In this document: positions 22,826 to 31,206 of the stretch, in pieces
Numbering within the stretch: the first letter of the stretch is position 1
Layout of the letters: every line of letters begins with the position of its first letter
NCBI GenBank assembly: GCA_035325905.1
Contig: DAOKYY010000003.1
Coordinates: 33,554 to 97,553, forward strand
Source of the DNA: DYGX01 sp035325905
Lineage (GTDB): Bacteria; Chloroflexota; Anaerolineae; Aggregatilineales; Aggregatilineaceae
Length of the DNA stretch: 64,000 nt
Direction of reading: 5' to 3'
Notes under the pieces: generated by a model
Told to the model about the DNA's origin: nothing
The model's database searches: none
The model's input: the letters and a program-made list of their open reading frames with translations, nothing else
Program-made: the position numbers and the translations under genes

Positions 22826-24661
22826 TCACCCCCGCTCGGCGCTAACGTGTCTCGTCCCGGCCCGCTCGCGGCGCGCGGCCAGCCTCAGCCCCAGCGCGAA
22901 CGCGGCGGCAGTCAGCACCCAGCCGGCCCGGCGAGCGCCAGTCGCGCTATAGCTCAGTTGCAACTCGTGACGGCCTTCGGGTACGGACAGGGCAATCAGG
23001 CCGTCAGGCTCGGTCGCGCGGAGCGTCACAGGGCGCCCATCGAGATGCGCTCGCCAGCCTTCAGCCATGAACGTACGCAGCGTGATCTCCGCCCCACCCG
23101 CTGAGCGGACCAGAATCCGCGCCGACTGCGGGGTGTGCTCGATGACGTCGACCAGCGTCGTCGCCGGAAGATGGTCGCGCACGATCTTGTCCACGGTGTC
23201 CGACTCGTAGGACACGAGCAGCGACGGCTCGGCGGCGGGCGGCCCCGGCGCGGCGCGCGGCAGCAGCCACCCCGCCTCCCGTGCTACGAGCGGCGCGCCT
23301 GCCGCCTCGCTCTGGACCAGGCTGGCAGGCGTCAGCGGTGGCATGGCGCCGGACCAGGCCGGGAGCGACGGCGGCAGCAGCCCGCCCCCTGCGATCGCGG
23401 CGGTTAGGGCGAGTATCCCCGCGACGCGGACGCGCGCCGAGCGGCGACGTTGCAGCCGGTGGCCCAGCGAAGCGCCTGCCAGCGCGCCGCACAGCGCCGC
23501 TGGGAAGACAAGGTCGCGGGGGCCAAAAGGCGGCCACTCCACGCTCCAGCGGGTGCCCAGTGGCGGCAGCGCCCCGATCAGCAGTAACGCCCCGGCCAGC
23601 GCGAACAGCCCTGTTTCACGCGCCGCAGGATCGGATCGCTCTGCTCCATGTGCGCTTCTGATCAGGCGCGGCGCGACGGCCATCAGCAGCGCCAGCGCCG
23701 CAGCGCCCCACAGCGCGATGCCCAGCGCGGCGGCCGGCGTCGAGTTAATCGCGGCGCGATTGAGCGGCGCGTTCCAGCCGAAGATGTCCGCCGGGGATGG
23801 GCTGCCGAAACCCGTAAGCGGGGCGTCCGCAACAGGCAGCCAGCGCACCGCGCCGCGCTCGGCCCAGGCGGGGAGCCAGTAAAATGCGCTTGCCAGGAAG
23901 CCTAGCGCATACGCCGTGAGCGCGAGCCGGTGATGTGCGCGCTCTTCAGCGGGCGCAGCGCGCTGGAGCAACAGCCACGCCAGAATCAGCGCGCCGAAGA
24001 TCAGATTCAGCGGCTGGTGCGCCAGCCAGAGCGCCATGCACGAACCCGCCGCCAGCAGCAAGTCCGTCCCGCGTCCGGAGTCGCGCAGGCGGTCGAGCGC
24101 CCACAGGCTAGCGAGGAACAGGCCGCCCGCCCACAGCGCGCCGAGGTCGGCTTGCAGCAGCGGCTTGACCAGCGCGACCTGCGGGCTGAACAGGCCGAGC
24201 GCCGCCGCCAGCACTCCGGCGTAAGCGCCCCAGCGACGCCGCGCGAAGCCGAACAGCGCCAGCCCCAACACGATCTGCGCGCCGATCAGGGTGAATTTGA
24301 CGCTGTACTCGGCGCTGGTTTGCGCCAGGACGCGATGCAGCCCCGCCAGGTAGTGCGGCAGCGGCGGCAGGTGGCTCCAGACCGGCGAGCCATAGCCCAG
24401 GTTGAAATCGGCGGCCCAGCGCGGATACAGGATGCCCGCCTGGATGCTCTCGCTCATTTCCAGCGCGCGGGCGGCTTCGCTCCGCAGCCCGTCGCTCGGA
24501 GGCAGCCCCGCCCGCAAGAGCAGCGGCGCGATCAGCGCCAGCGCCAGGACTCCGGCGAGCGCCAGCGGCCAGTCCACCGCCCGGCGCGTGCGGCGCATCC
24601 AGGCGGGCAGCTCGTCGTAAGCGATGTCTACCGGCCATTCCGGCATTTTCGGCGGGAACAC
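22826..24661 (-). CDS. Large polytopic membrane protein, glycosyltransferase/YfhO-like
   Basis: A 611-residue protein with roughly ten hydrophobic segments between about residues 30 and 415, followed by a soluble C-terminal domain (ILVRSAGGAEITLRTF, then GWRAHLDGRPVTLRATEPDG) and a last membrane helix. The architecture (LYPRWAADFNLGYGSPVW in the first outer loop, then a YfhO-like beta domain) matches the bacterial polyprenyl-linked-sugar or 6-pyruvoyl-tetrahydropterin synthase-related membrane protein group. I cannot assign a substrate. GTG start 24661, with AAGGG eight bases upstream. The stop is about 150 bases from the promoter of the minus-strand TPR unit. Confidence 0.7.
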   Translation of the reverse strand: MFPPKMPEWPVDIAYDELPAWMRRTRRAVDWPLALAGVLALALIAPLLLRAGLPPSDGLRSEAARALEMSESIQAGILYPRWAADFNLGYGSPVWSHLPPLPHYLAGLHRVLAQTSAEYSVKFTLIGAQIVLGLALFGFARRRWGAYAGVLAAALGLFSPQVALVKPLLQADLGALWAGGLFLASLWALDRLRDSGRGTDLLLAAGSCMALWLAHQPLNLIFGALILAWLLLQRAAPAEERAHHRLALTAYALGFLASAFYWLPAWAERGAVRWLPVADAPLTGFGSPSPADIFGWNAPLNRAAINSTPAAALGIALWGAAALALLMAVAPRLIRSAHGAERSDPAARETGLFALAGALLLIGALPPLGTRWSVEWPPFGPRDLVFPAALCGALAGASLGHRLQRRRSARVRVAGILALTAAIAGGGLLPPSLPAWSGAMPPLTPASLVQSEAAGAPLVAREAGWLLPRAAPGPPAAEPSLLVSYESDTVDKIVRDHLPATTLVDVIEHTPQSARILVRSAGGAEITLRTFMAEGWRAHLDGRPVTLRATEPDGLIALSVPEGRHELQLSYSATGARRAGWVLTAAAFALGLRLAARRERAGTRHVSAERG

Positions 24662-24729
24662 GCGGTAAGCCCTTCTTCCTGGCGGCGTGTATTACAGCCG
24701 GGCAGCATCACGAAGCCGCGCCGCACGCC

Positions 24730-24757
24730 TCGACGCGCTCTCAGTTCCTGGTATAAT
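24730..24757 (+). promoter_or_regulatory. Promoter for the Ser/Thr kinase
   Basis: Perfect TATAAT at 24752-24757 with a TCGACG -35-like hexamer (24730-24735) at 16 bp. The transcript would begin about 65 bases before the kinase start. Confidence 0.6.
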
Positions 24758-24827
24758 GGTACTCGATGGGGCGGGATTGCGCCGGGCCGTCGGTGTCGCG
24801 CCGACAAGCACCCGCTGCCGGCGCCGC

Positions 24828-26093
24828 ATGAGCGAGAACGGGATGTCGTCACAAGAGACGCTGCTAAATGACCGCTACCGCCTGATCGCCCAGCAGGGTT
24901 CGGGCGGGATGGCGGTCATTTATAAAGCGCAGGACCTGGCGCTGGGCCGCACGGTCGCGGTCAAGATTCTGCGCCCAAGCCTGACGAACGACCCGGAGTT
25001 CCTCAAGCGTTTCCGGCAAGAAGCGCGCAATGTCGCCAACCTCTCGCACCCGAACATCGTCACCGTCCACGACGTCGGCCAGGACGGTAACACGCACTAC
25101 ATCGTGATGGAGTACATCGACGGCGACGACCTCAAGCGCCTGATCCGCGCCGGGGCGCCGTTCTCGATTGACCGCGCGCTGAGCATCGCGATCAAAATCT
25201 GCGCGGGCGTCGGCTACGCGCACCGCGCCGGTCTGGTCCACGCCGACGTCAAGCCGCAGAACGTGCTCGTCACTGAGAACGACAAAGTCAAAGTGACGGA
25301 CTTTGGCATCGCGCAGGCGCTTTCCGCGACGCAGCCGCTAGAACGGCAGCGGATCGTGTGGGGCAGCCCGCACTACTTTTCGCCGGAGCAGGCCCAGGGC
25401 GAGCCGCCGACCCCCGCCGCCGACGTGTACGCCATCGGCATCGTGCTGTTCGAGATGCTGACCGGGCGGCTGCCGTTCGTTGGCGCGGACCAGCAGGAGC
25501 TGGCGCTGGCGCACATCCGCGAGACGCCACCGCACGCCTCGGACCTGAACCCCAATGTGCCGGTGCACCTGGATCGCATCCTCGACAAGGTGCTGTCGAA
25601 GGAGCCGGGCGCGCGCTACCGGACGGCGGACCAGCTTGGGCGCATCTTAATCAGCTACCGGCGCCAGGGACACACCGCGACCGACGAGATCCCGCGCGTG
25701 CCGGACCGCCTACCCCCGGCGGACACGGCGGCGACGTTGCCGCCGACGCCTCCACCGAGCGCGCTGCCTGGGGGGTATGGCGCGGCGCAGAGCACGGTTC
25801 CAGCGGTGATGCGCGCGCAGGCCGCGACCGAAGCGCCGACCAGTCGCACGGCGGGCTGGTCGTACCCGGATGGCAGCCGCGCGACCGCGCCGGTCATCCC
25901 CCGCGCCGGGGAGCCGCCGCGCCCGTACCAGCCGCCGCGCGCGCCGGATGCGATGCTCCAGTCGCGCTATCGCGCCGCCGAGCCGCCGCAGCCGCTCGAC
26001 CTGGTGACGATCGTGCTGGCGTTCCTGGCTTTTATCGCGGTCGTGCTGCTCATCCCGCTGTGGATCGCCGTCTACCAAGCCTGGGCTGGCTAA
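24828..26093 (+). CDS. Membrane-anchored Ser/Thr protein kinase (PknB-like)
   Basis: A 421-residue Hanks-type kinase. The glycine loop is GSGGMAVIYKA, the ATP-binding Lys is in VAVKIL (Lys46), and its Glu partner is in RFRQEARNV. The catalytic loop is VHADVKPQN (HRD replaced by HAD, Asp140 kept, so a non-RD kinase). DFG is at about 158, and the activation segment reads GSPHYFSPEQAQGE. After a Pro/Thr-rich linker, a single C-terminal membrane helix (TIVLAFLAFIAVVLL) follows; there is no PASTA domain. ATG 24828 is chosen; ATG 24843 is also possible. The upstream frame is excluded because the promoter lies in it. Targets are not evident. Confidence 0.9.
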   Translation: MSENGMSSQETLLNDRYRLIAQQGSGGMAVIYKAQDLALGRTVAVKILRPSLTNDPEFLKRFRQEARNVANLSHPNIVTVHDVGQDGNTHYIVMEYIDGDDLKRLIRAGAPFSIDRALSIAIKICAGVGYAHRAGLVHADVKPQNVLVTENDKVKVTDFGIAQALSATQPLERQRIVWGSPHYFSPEQAQGEPPTPAADVYAIGIVLFEMLTGRLPFVGADQQELALAHIRETPPHASDLNPNVPVHLDRILDKVLSKEPGARYRTADQLGRILISYRRQGHTATDEIPRVPDRLPPADTAATLPPTPPPSALPGGYGAAQSTVPAVMRAQAATEAPTSRTAGWSYPDGSRATAPVIPRAGEPPRPYQPPRAPDAMLQSRYRAAEPPQPLDLVTIVLAFLAFIAVVLLIPLWIAVYQAWAG

Positions 26094-26107
26094 TGGACGC
26101 CGGCCGG

Positions 26108-26130
26108 GCCGGGTTTCGCCCCGGTTTTCT
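26108..26130 (+). terminator. Terminator after the kinase gene
   Basis: CCGGG / CCCGG hairpin with a six-base loop followed by TTTTCTT, 15 bases beyond the kinase stop codon. Confidence 0.75.
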
Positions 26131-26164
26131 TATGCAACCCTAACGTCTCTCGGCGGCCTGCCGG

Positions 26165-26194
26165 TTGGTTTTCCGCGATCCCTTCCGGTATAAT
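26165..26194 (+). promoter_or_regulatory. ftsH: Promoter for ftsH
   Basis: TTGGTT (26165-26170), 18-bp spacer, TATAAT (26189-26194). The leader to the ftsH start is about 110 bases, with GGAGG just before the GTG. Confidence 0.7.
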
Positions 26195-26309
26195 TTCGGT
26201 AGCGGACTTATCGAGACTCTGTCACAGACCGTGATTAAGTGAATCGAAAAGCTCAAATGATTCGGACCGCGCGCGTGATGTTTGACGTGGCGACGGCTGG
26301 AGGCTAGCA

Positions 26310-28256
26310 GTGAACAATCGCTCTCGAAATGTATTTGTGTACGTCCTCATTATTGCGGCGATCGCTGCAATCGTGTTTGGCGTGCGCAACAACAGCACCA
26401 ACGCACGCGAGATCAGCGTCAGTCGCCTCGTCAGCGATATTAACTCTGGCCGCGTGAGCGCGATCTCGGCTTCGGACGAAGGCGAGCTGACGGCAACCTA
26501 CGACAACAACGACATTCGGACGGCGCAAATCCCCGCGAACACCGAGGATCCGGTTTCGGTTCTGGCGTCGCTCGGGGCGGATAAGGAACAGCTCAATACC
26601 GTCGAGTTCGAGTTCACCAAGCCGAGCAACCTGTTCAACTGGATCGGGCTGATCGGGACATTTCTGCCGCTGCTGTTGATCGGCGGCTTCATCTACCTCA
26701 TGCTGCGCCAGGCGCAGGGGTCGAACAACCAGGCGATGTCGTTCGGCAAGAGCCGCGCGCGGATGTTCACCGGCGACCAGCCGACCGTGACGTTCGACGA
26801 CGTGGCGGGCGCCGACGAAGCGAAAGAAGAACTGCGCGAAGTGGTCGAGTTCCTGAAGGACCCGGAGCGGTTCATTCAGCTTGGCGCGCGCATCCCGAAG
26901 GGTGTGCTGCTGGTCGGCCACCCCGGCACCGGTAAGACGCTGCTGGCGAAGGCGGTCAGCGGCGAGGCGGGCGTGCCGTTCTTCAGCATTTCTGGCTCGG
27001 AATTCGTCGAGATGTTCGTCGGCGTGGGCGCCAGCCGCGTCCGCGACCTGTTTGACCAGGCCAAGCGCCACAGCCCGTGCATCATCTTTGTGGACGAAAT
27101 CGACGCGGTCGGTCGCCAGCGCGGCGCCGGATTGGGCGGCAGCCACGACGAGCGCGAGCAGACGCTCAACCAGATTCTGGTCGAGATGGACGGCTTCGAC
27201 ACCGATACGAACGTGATTATCGTCGCGGCCACCAACCGCCCGGACATCCTCGACCCGGCCCTGCTGCGCCCCGGCCGGTTTGACCGGCGTGTCGTGCTCG
27301 ACCGGCCCGACATGCGCGGGCGCGAGGCGATCCTCAAGGTCCACGCGCGCGGCAAGCCGCTGGCCTCGGATGTCGATCTCAGCGTGCTGGCGAAGTCCTC
27401 ACCGGGGTTTGTGGGCGCTGACCTGGAAAACCTGGTCAACGAGGCGGCGATCGTCGCCGCTCGCAAGAACAAGAAAAGCATCAGCATGCGGGACTTCGAA
27501 GAGGCGCTGGAGCGCGTCGTCCTGGGGCCAGAGCGCCGCAGCCGCCTGATCTCCGAAGAAGAGAAGCGGCTGATCGCCTACCACGAGGCCGGCCACGCGA
27601 TCGTCTTCCACAAGCTGCCGCACACCGACCCGGTTCGCAAGGTGACGATCGTGGCGCGCGGCATGGCGGGCGGCGTGACGTGGACTATGCCGGAGAACGA
27701 TGGCGCGCTGGGCACAACCAAGCGCTACTTCGACCAGATCGCGGGCGCGCTGGGCGGGCGCGCCGCCGAGGAGATCGTCTTTGGCGACGTGACCAACGGC
27801 GCGTCGAGCGACCTGGAGAACGTGACGCGGATCGCCCGCACGATGGTCACGCGCTGGGGCATGAGTCCCAAGCTGGGGCCGCGCGTTTTCGGCCAGAAGG
27901 AGGAATTGATCTTCCTGGGCCGCGAAATCGGCGAGCAGCGCGACTACAGCGAGAGCGTGGCCGAGGTGATCGACGAGGAAGTGCACGAGATCGTCTCGAC
28001 GGCGTACACGCGTGCGCTCGACGTGCTGCGCGAGAACCGCGACAAGCTCGACGCGGTGGCCGAACGCCTGATCGAGGTCGAGACGTTGGGCCGCGAGGAA
28101 TTCCTTGAGCTGATGGGCGACCGCCCTCCTGGCCCGGCGAGCGAGCCGCCGGGCGAGCCTGCCGCACGGGCCGAGGCCAGCGCGAAGGGCGACGGCAAGC
28201 AGCCCGACAGCGATATGCCCCCTGCTCCGCTCGGCACGGCGCCCTCGCCCGCCTAA
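26310..28256 (+). CDS. ftsH: FtsH, membrane AAA+ zinc metalloprotease
   Basis: Membrane-bound ATP-dependent protease for quality control of membrane and short-lived proteins. The 648-residue protein has two N-terminal membrane helices (about 8-24 and 112-132) flanking the periplasmic domain. The AAA module has Walker A GHPGTGKT (203-210; Pro of the usual GPPGTGKT is His), Walker B IIFVDEIDAVG and the second region of homology ATNRPDILDPALLRPGRFDR. The zinc site is HEAGH (425-429). GTG 26310 follows a full GGAGG. The Pro-rich C-terminal tail is not conserved in the family. Transcribed alone from the promoter at 26165 and ended by a strong terminator. Confidence 0.96.
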   Translation: MNNRSRNVFVYVLIIAAIAAIVFGVRNNSTNAREISVSRLVSDINSGRVSAISASDEGELTATYDNNDIRTAQIPANTEDPVSVLASLGADKEQLNTVEFEFTKPSNLFNWIGLIGTFLPLLLIGGFIYLMLRQAQGSNNQAMSFGKSRARMFTGDQPTVTFDDVAGADEAKEELREVVEFLKDPERFIQLGARIPKGVLLVGHPGTGKTLLAKAVSGEAGVPFFSISGSEFVEMFVGVGASRVRDLFDQAKRHSPCIIFVDEIDAVGRQRGAGLGGSHDEREQTLNQILVEMDGFDTDTNVIIVAATNRPDILDPALLRPGRFDRRVVLDRPDMRGREAILKVHARGKPLASDVDLSVLAKSSPGFVGADLENLVNEAAIVAARKNKKSISMRDFEEALERVVLGPERRSRLISEEEKRLIAYHEAGHAIVFHKLPHTDPVRKVTIVARGMAGGVTWTMPENDGALGTTKRYFDQIAGALGGRAAEEIVFGDVTNGASSDLENVTRIARTMVTRWGMSPKLGPRVFGQKEELIFLGREIGEQRDYSESVAEVIDEEVHEIVSTAYTRALDVLRENRDKLDAVAERLIEVETLGREEFLELMGDRPPGPASEPPGEPAARAEASAKGDGKQPDSDMPPAPLGTAPSPA

Positions 28257-28287
28257 AGGCGAAAGCGGACACAGGGACCAACAACGA

Positions 28288-28318
28288 AGAGCCTCGCGGA
28301 ATTGGCGAGGCTCTTTTT
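28288..28318 (+). terminator. Terminator after ftsH
   Basis: AGAGCCTCGC / GCGAGGCTCT, ten perfect base pairs with a 7-base loop, then TTTTT. On the minus strand the same hairpin ends in TTCGTTG and could help stop the convergent acyl-CoA ligase transcript. Confidence 0.9.
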
Positions 28319-28349
28319 GTGCCTGGCGCAGGAAACGCCGACCGGCGGT

Positions 28350-30104
28350 TTATGGCTCGCCGCGCTCGCGCGCTTCCATCTCCATACGGGCCAGCTCGCG
28401 CCGCAGAATCTTACCAACGGTCGTGCGCGGCAGCTCGCTGACGAACTCGATCCGCGACGGGATTTCGTAACGCGCCAGCTTCTTCGCGGCGAAGTCCCGA
28501 AGCTGATCGGCAGTGAGCGTTTCGCCCGGCTTGATCACCACCCACGCTTTGAGCGCTTCCTGCCCGACCTTGGCGGGGTCTGGGTGCGGAATGGCGGCCA
28601 CGCCGACTTCCTGCACGGCGGGATGTTCCATCAGCACGTCCTCCACATTGCGCGGGTAGACGTTCAAGCCGCCGATCAGCGCCATGTCCTTCTTGCGATC
28701 GACGATGTAGAAATAGCCGTCCTCGTCCATCCGCGCGATGTCGCCGGTGTAAAGCCACTTTTGCCCGTCCGGCCCGTCGCGCAGCGCGTTCGCGGTTTCG
28801 GTCGGCATGCCGTGATAGCCGCGCATCAGTTGCGGCCCGCGCATCAGCAGCTCGCCCACCTCCCCGACCGGTACATCCGAGATCCCGTCGTCCAGATCGA
28901 CGATCCGCATCTCCATATCCGGCAGTGGCAGCCCGATCGAGCCGGTCCGGTTTTCGCCGCGCACCGGGTTGACGTGGGACGCGGTCGGCGCCTCGCTCAT
29001 GCCGAAGCCTTCGAGCAGCATCCCGCCCGATAGCTCCTCGAAGCGGCGCTTGGTCGCCGGGGGGAGTGGCGCCGAGCCGCTGATGCAGGCGTAGATCGAG
29101 GACAGGTCGCTCTTGCCAGCCAGAACGCGCGGGTGATTGTTGATCGCGTTGAACAGCGCCGGAACCCCCATAAACAGCGTCGGATGGAAGCAATCGATGT
29201 TATCCACTACGTCGTCAATATCGCGCGCGTTGGGAACGAGCACCATCGCGGCGTGCGTGGCGACGGCGAAGCTCATAACCGCGACCATGCCGAAGACGTG
29301 AAAGAGCGGGATCGCGGCCAGGAAGACTTCTTCGTGATCGGGGCGCGCCAGCCACGCCCGGCACTGGAGCGTGTTCGCGACCAGCGCCGAATGGGTGGAC
29401 ATCGCCGCTTTCGGGACGCCGGTCGTCCCCCCGGTGTACTGGAAGATGGCGAGATCGTCGCCGGAAACTGGTACATCGGCCCGCTTGCCGGCGTAACGCG
29501 CCAGGATGTCTTGCAGCCAGTGGTCGCCGCTTTGCAGCTCGACGCGATGGCCTTCTTTTTTCTCTTTGGCGATGCCGAACAGAAAGCGCGCCGAGCCGGG
29601 CAAATACTCTTTGATGTTCGTCACAATCACGTGCTCGACCGGGGTGCCGGGCTGAGCCGCTTTCAGGTTGTTGTAGAACAGGCTGAGCACGATCGCGGCC
29701 CGCGCGCCGGAGTCGATCAGTTGCTCTTGCAGGCGCTGGGGCGGATAGGTCGGGTTCGTGGCAACGACCACTCCGCCCGCTTTCAGGATGGCGAAAAATG
29801 CGATCACGAACTGGGCGCAGTTGGGCATGATGATCGCGACGCGGTCGCCTTTGCGCAGCCCGTGATCGACCAGCGCCGCGGCCAGAGCGTCCGACAGGCT
29901 GTTGAGCGTGCGGTAGTCGAGCGCCGTCTTGACTCGCCCGACCAGGGGCAGCCGCGCCGAGGTGATCGTGGCCGTCGCGTCGCCGTGACGCTGCGCCGCT
30001 TCGACGAGGTACTGGTGCAACGGAAAGTCAGGATACGGCGCGAGCGAATGCGGGACCTGCGGATCGTAGTGCTGGAGCCAGGGCTTGTCCTGATAGGTAA
30101 TCAT
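28350..30104 (-). CDS. fadD: Long-chain fatty-acid CoA ligase (AMP-forming)
   Basis: Activates fatty acids to acyl-CoA through an acyl-adenylate. The 584-residue product starts MITYQDKPWLQHYDP, the usual N-terminus of this subgroup. It has the ATP/AMP signature FQYTGGTTGVPKAAM, the A5-type motif LEGFGMSEAPTASH, and the LYTGDIARMDEDGYFYIVDRK segment. The C-terminal hinge includes the catalytic-lysine region TTVGKILRREL. The open frame extends further upstream, but ATG 30104 matches family length; the GGAG just before it is unusually close, so ATG 30137 is an alternative. Divergent from the gene at 30256. Confidence 0.92.
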   Translation of the reverse strand: MITYQDKPWLQHYDPQVPHSLAPYPDFPLHQYLVEAAQRHGDATATITSARLPLVGRVKTALDYRTLNSLSDALAAALVDHGLRKGDRVAIIMPNCAQFVIAFFAILKAGGVVVATNPTYPPQRLQEQLIDSGARAAIVLSLFYNNLKAAQPGTPVEHVIVTNIKEYLPGSARFLFGIAKEKKEGHRVELQSGDHWLQDILARYAGKRADVPVSGDDLAIFQYTGGTTGVPKAAMSTHSALVANTLQCRAWLARPDHEEVFLAAIPLFHVFGMVAVMSFAVATHAAMVLVPNARDIDDVVDNIDCFHPTLFMGVPALFNAINNHPRVLAGKSDLSSIYACISGSAPLPPATKRRFEELSGGMLLEGFGMSEAPTASHVNPVRGENRTGSIGLPLPDMEMRIVDLDDGISDVPVGEVGELLMRGPQLMRGYHGMPTETANALRDGPDGQKWLYTGDIARMDEDGYFYIVDRKKDMALIGGLNVYPRNVEDVLMEHPAVQEVGVAAIPHPDPAKVGQEALKAWVVIKPGETLTADQLRDFAAKKLARYEIPSRIEFVSELPRTTVGKILRRELARMEMEARERGEP

Positions 30105-30164
30105 ACTCCGGTGCGCTGTCGCGCGTGCTCCTTTCATCGTAAGTCGGGCGCGGATAAAGAGTTG

Positions 30165-30194
30165 TTGCAATCGTGACAGTAGGTATAGTATTAG
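30165..30194 (+). promoter_or_regulatory. Possible promoter for the recombinase-fold gene
   Basis: TTGCAA (30165-30170), 18-bp spacer, TATTAG (30189-30194), in an AT-rich intergenic island. Match quality is moderate. Confidence 0.4.
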
Positions 30195-30255
30195 TATTCG
30201 GATTCTAGAGGAAAAAATCAACCGGGACCAACTGGGGCGCAAGCAGGGAATCGTC

Positions 30256-31197
30256 ATGGTGATGCCGGGCAGACAGTTACCGCTCTTTTCGTCCGATATC
30301 GAGCACGCGCTGACGCGGCGCAGCACGCTTGCGGACGCAATTGGGCCGTTTCAGGAGCACCTGCGTCACGAGGGGCGGAGCCAGCACACGATCGACGCGT
30401 TTTCATCCGATCTGCGGCTGGCGGTCGAGTTCTTCGGCGGCGACATGGTGCTGAACGACTTCACCACGCCCAAGCTGGAGCGGTTCATGGAATGGATCGA
30501 GTTCGGGCGCGGCGTGCCGTGCAGCCGCAAATCATACGCGCGCCGCGTGACGACGCTCAAAGTCTTCTTCGCCTTCTTGCGCAGCGAAAAGGTGCTGCCC
30601 GATAACCCGGCGACCGCCCTGCTCCAACGCTCCGGCGCGGCGCCGCTCCAGCCGGTGCTGACCGAGGCCGAGATCACGCGGCTGCTGGCGCAGACGCACG
30701 CTCTGCGCGCTGCCGACGAGCCGGACGCGCGCGCCGATACGCTGCTGCGGCTGCTGCTCGACACCGGGATCAAGAAGGGCGAGTGCATGGCGCTCACGCT
30801 GGAGCATATCGACCGCCGCAACCCCCGCGAGCCGGTGCTGGTCGTGAAGCACAAGCGCCGCAGCGACGTGTACAAAGAGCGCAAGATCGCGCTCGACCCG
30901 GCGTGGCTGGAGGTGCTGGACGAGTATCTGGCGCAGAAGCAGCCGGAAGACGCGATCTTCGACTGCACGGCGCGCAACCTCGAATACGTGCTGGCCGATG
31001 TCGCCGAGGCGGCGGGGGTGGCGACGCGCGTCTCGTTCGAGACGCTGCGCTGGACGTGCGGCGTGCGCGATTACGAGCGCGGGATGGACCTCGACACGCT
31101 GCGCGAGAAGTTCGGCTTGAGCCGCATTAGCTGGCGCGAGACCAGCGACAAAATCCAGCGGCTATCGGTGCTGCGCCGCGAGCGAGAGAGCAGTTAG
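30256..31197 (+). CDS. Tyrosine-recombinase-fold protein lacking catalytic residues
   Basis: A 313-residue protein with both domains of a tyrosine recombinase: a SAM-like core-binding domain (EHLRHEGRSQHTIDAFSSDL, about 34-53) and a catalytic-like domain from about 135. However, the active site is broken throughout. The box-I Arg is Lys (GIKKGE, Lys173), the box-II H-x-x-R is E-x-x-R (FETLR, 261-265), GH is GL (287-288), and the nucleophile Tyr position is Ser (about 297). The frame is intact and well translated, so this is probably a recruited DNA-binding protein rather than decay. RBS is GGGA before ATG 30256. It ends nine bases before convergent rlmI. Confidence 0.8.
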   Translation: MVMPGRQLPLFSSDIEHALTRRSTLADAIGPFQEHLRHEGRSQHTIDAFSSDLRLAVEFFGGDMVLNDFTTPKLERFMEWIEFGRGVPCSRKSYARRVTTLKVFFAFLRSEKVLPDNPATALLQRSGAAPLQPVLTEAEITRLLAQTHALRAADEPDARADTLLRLLLDTGIKKGECMALTLEHIDRRNPREPVLVVKHKRRSDVYKERKIALDPAWLEVLDEYLAQKQPEDAIFDCTARNLEYVLADVAEAAGVATRVSFETLRWTCGVRDYERGMDLDTLREKFGLSRISWRETSDKIQRLSVLRRERESS

Positions 31198-31206
31198 CGC
31201 CCTGCC

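Noticed and set aside
25358..26143. Plus-strand open frame overlapping the Ser/Thr kinase gene in another phase
   Set aside because: Arg/Ala/Gly-rich product with no domain; it arises from GC skew in the kinase gene.
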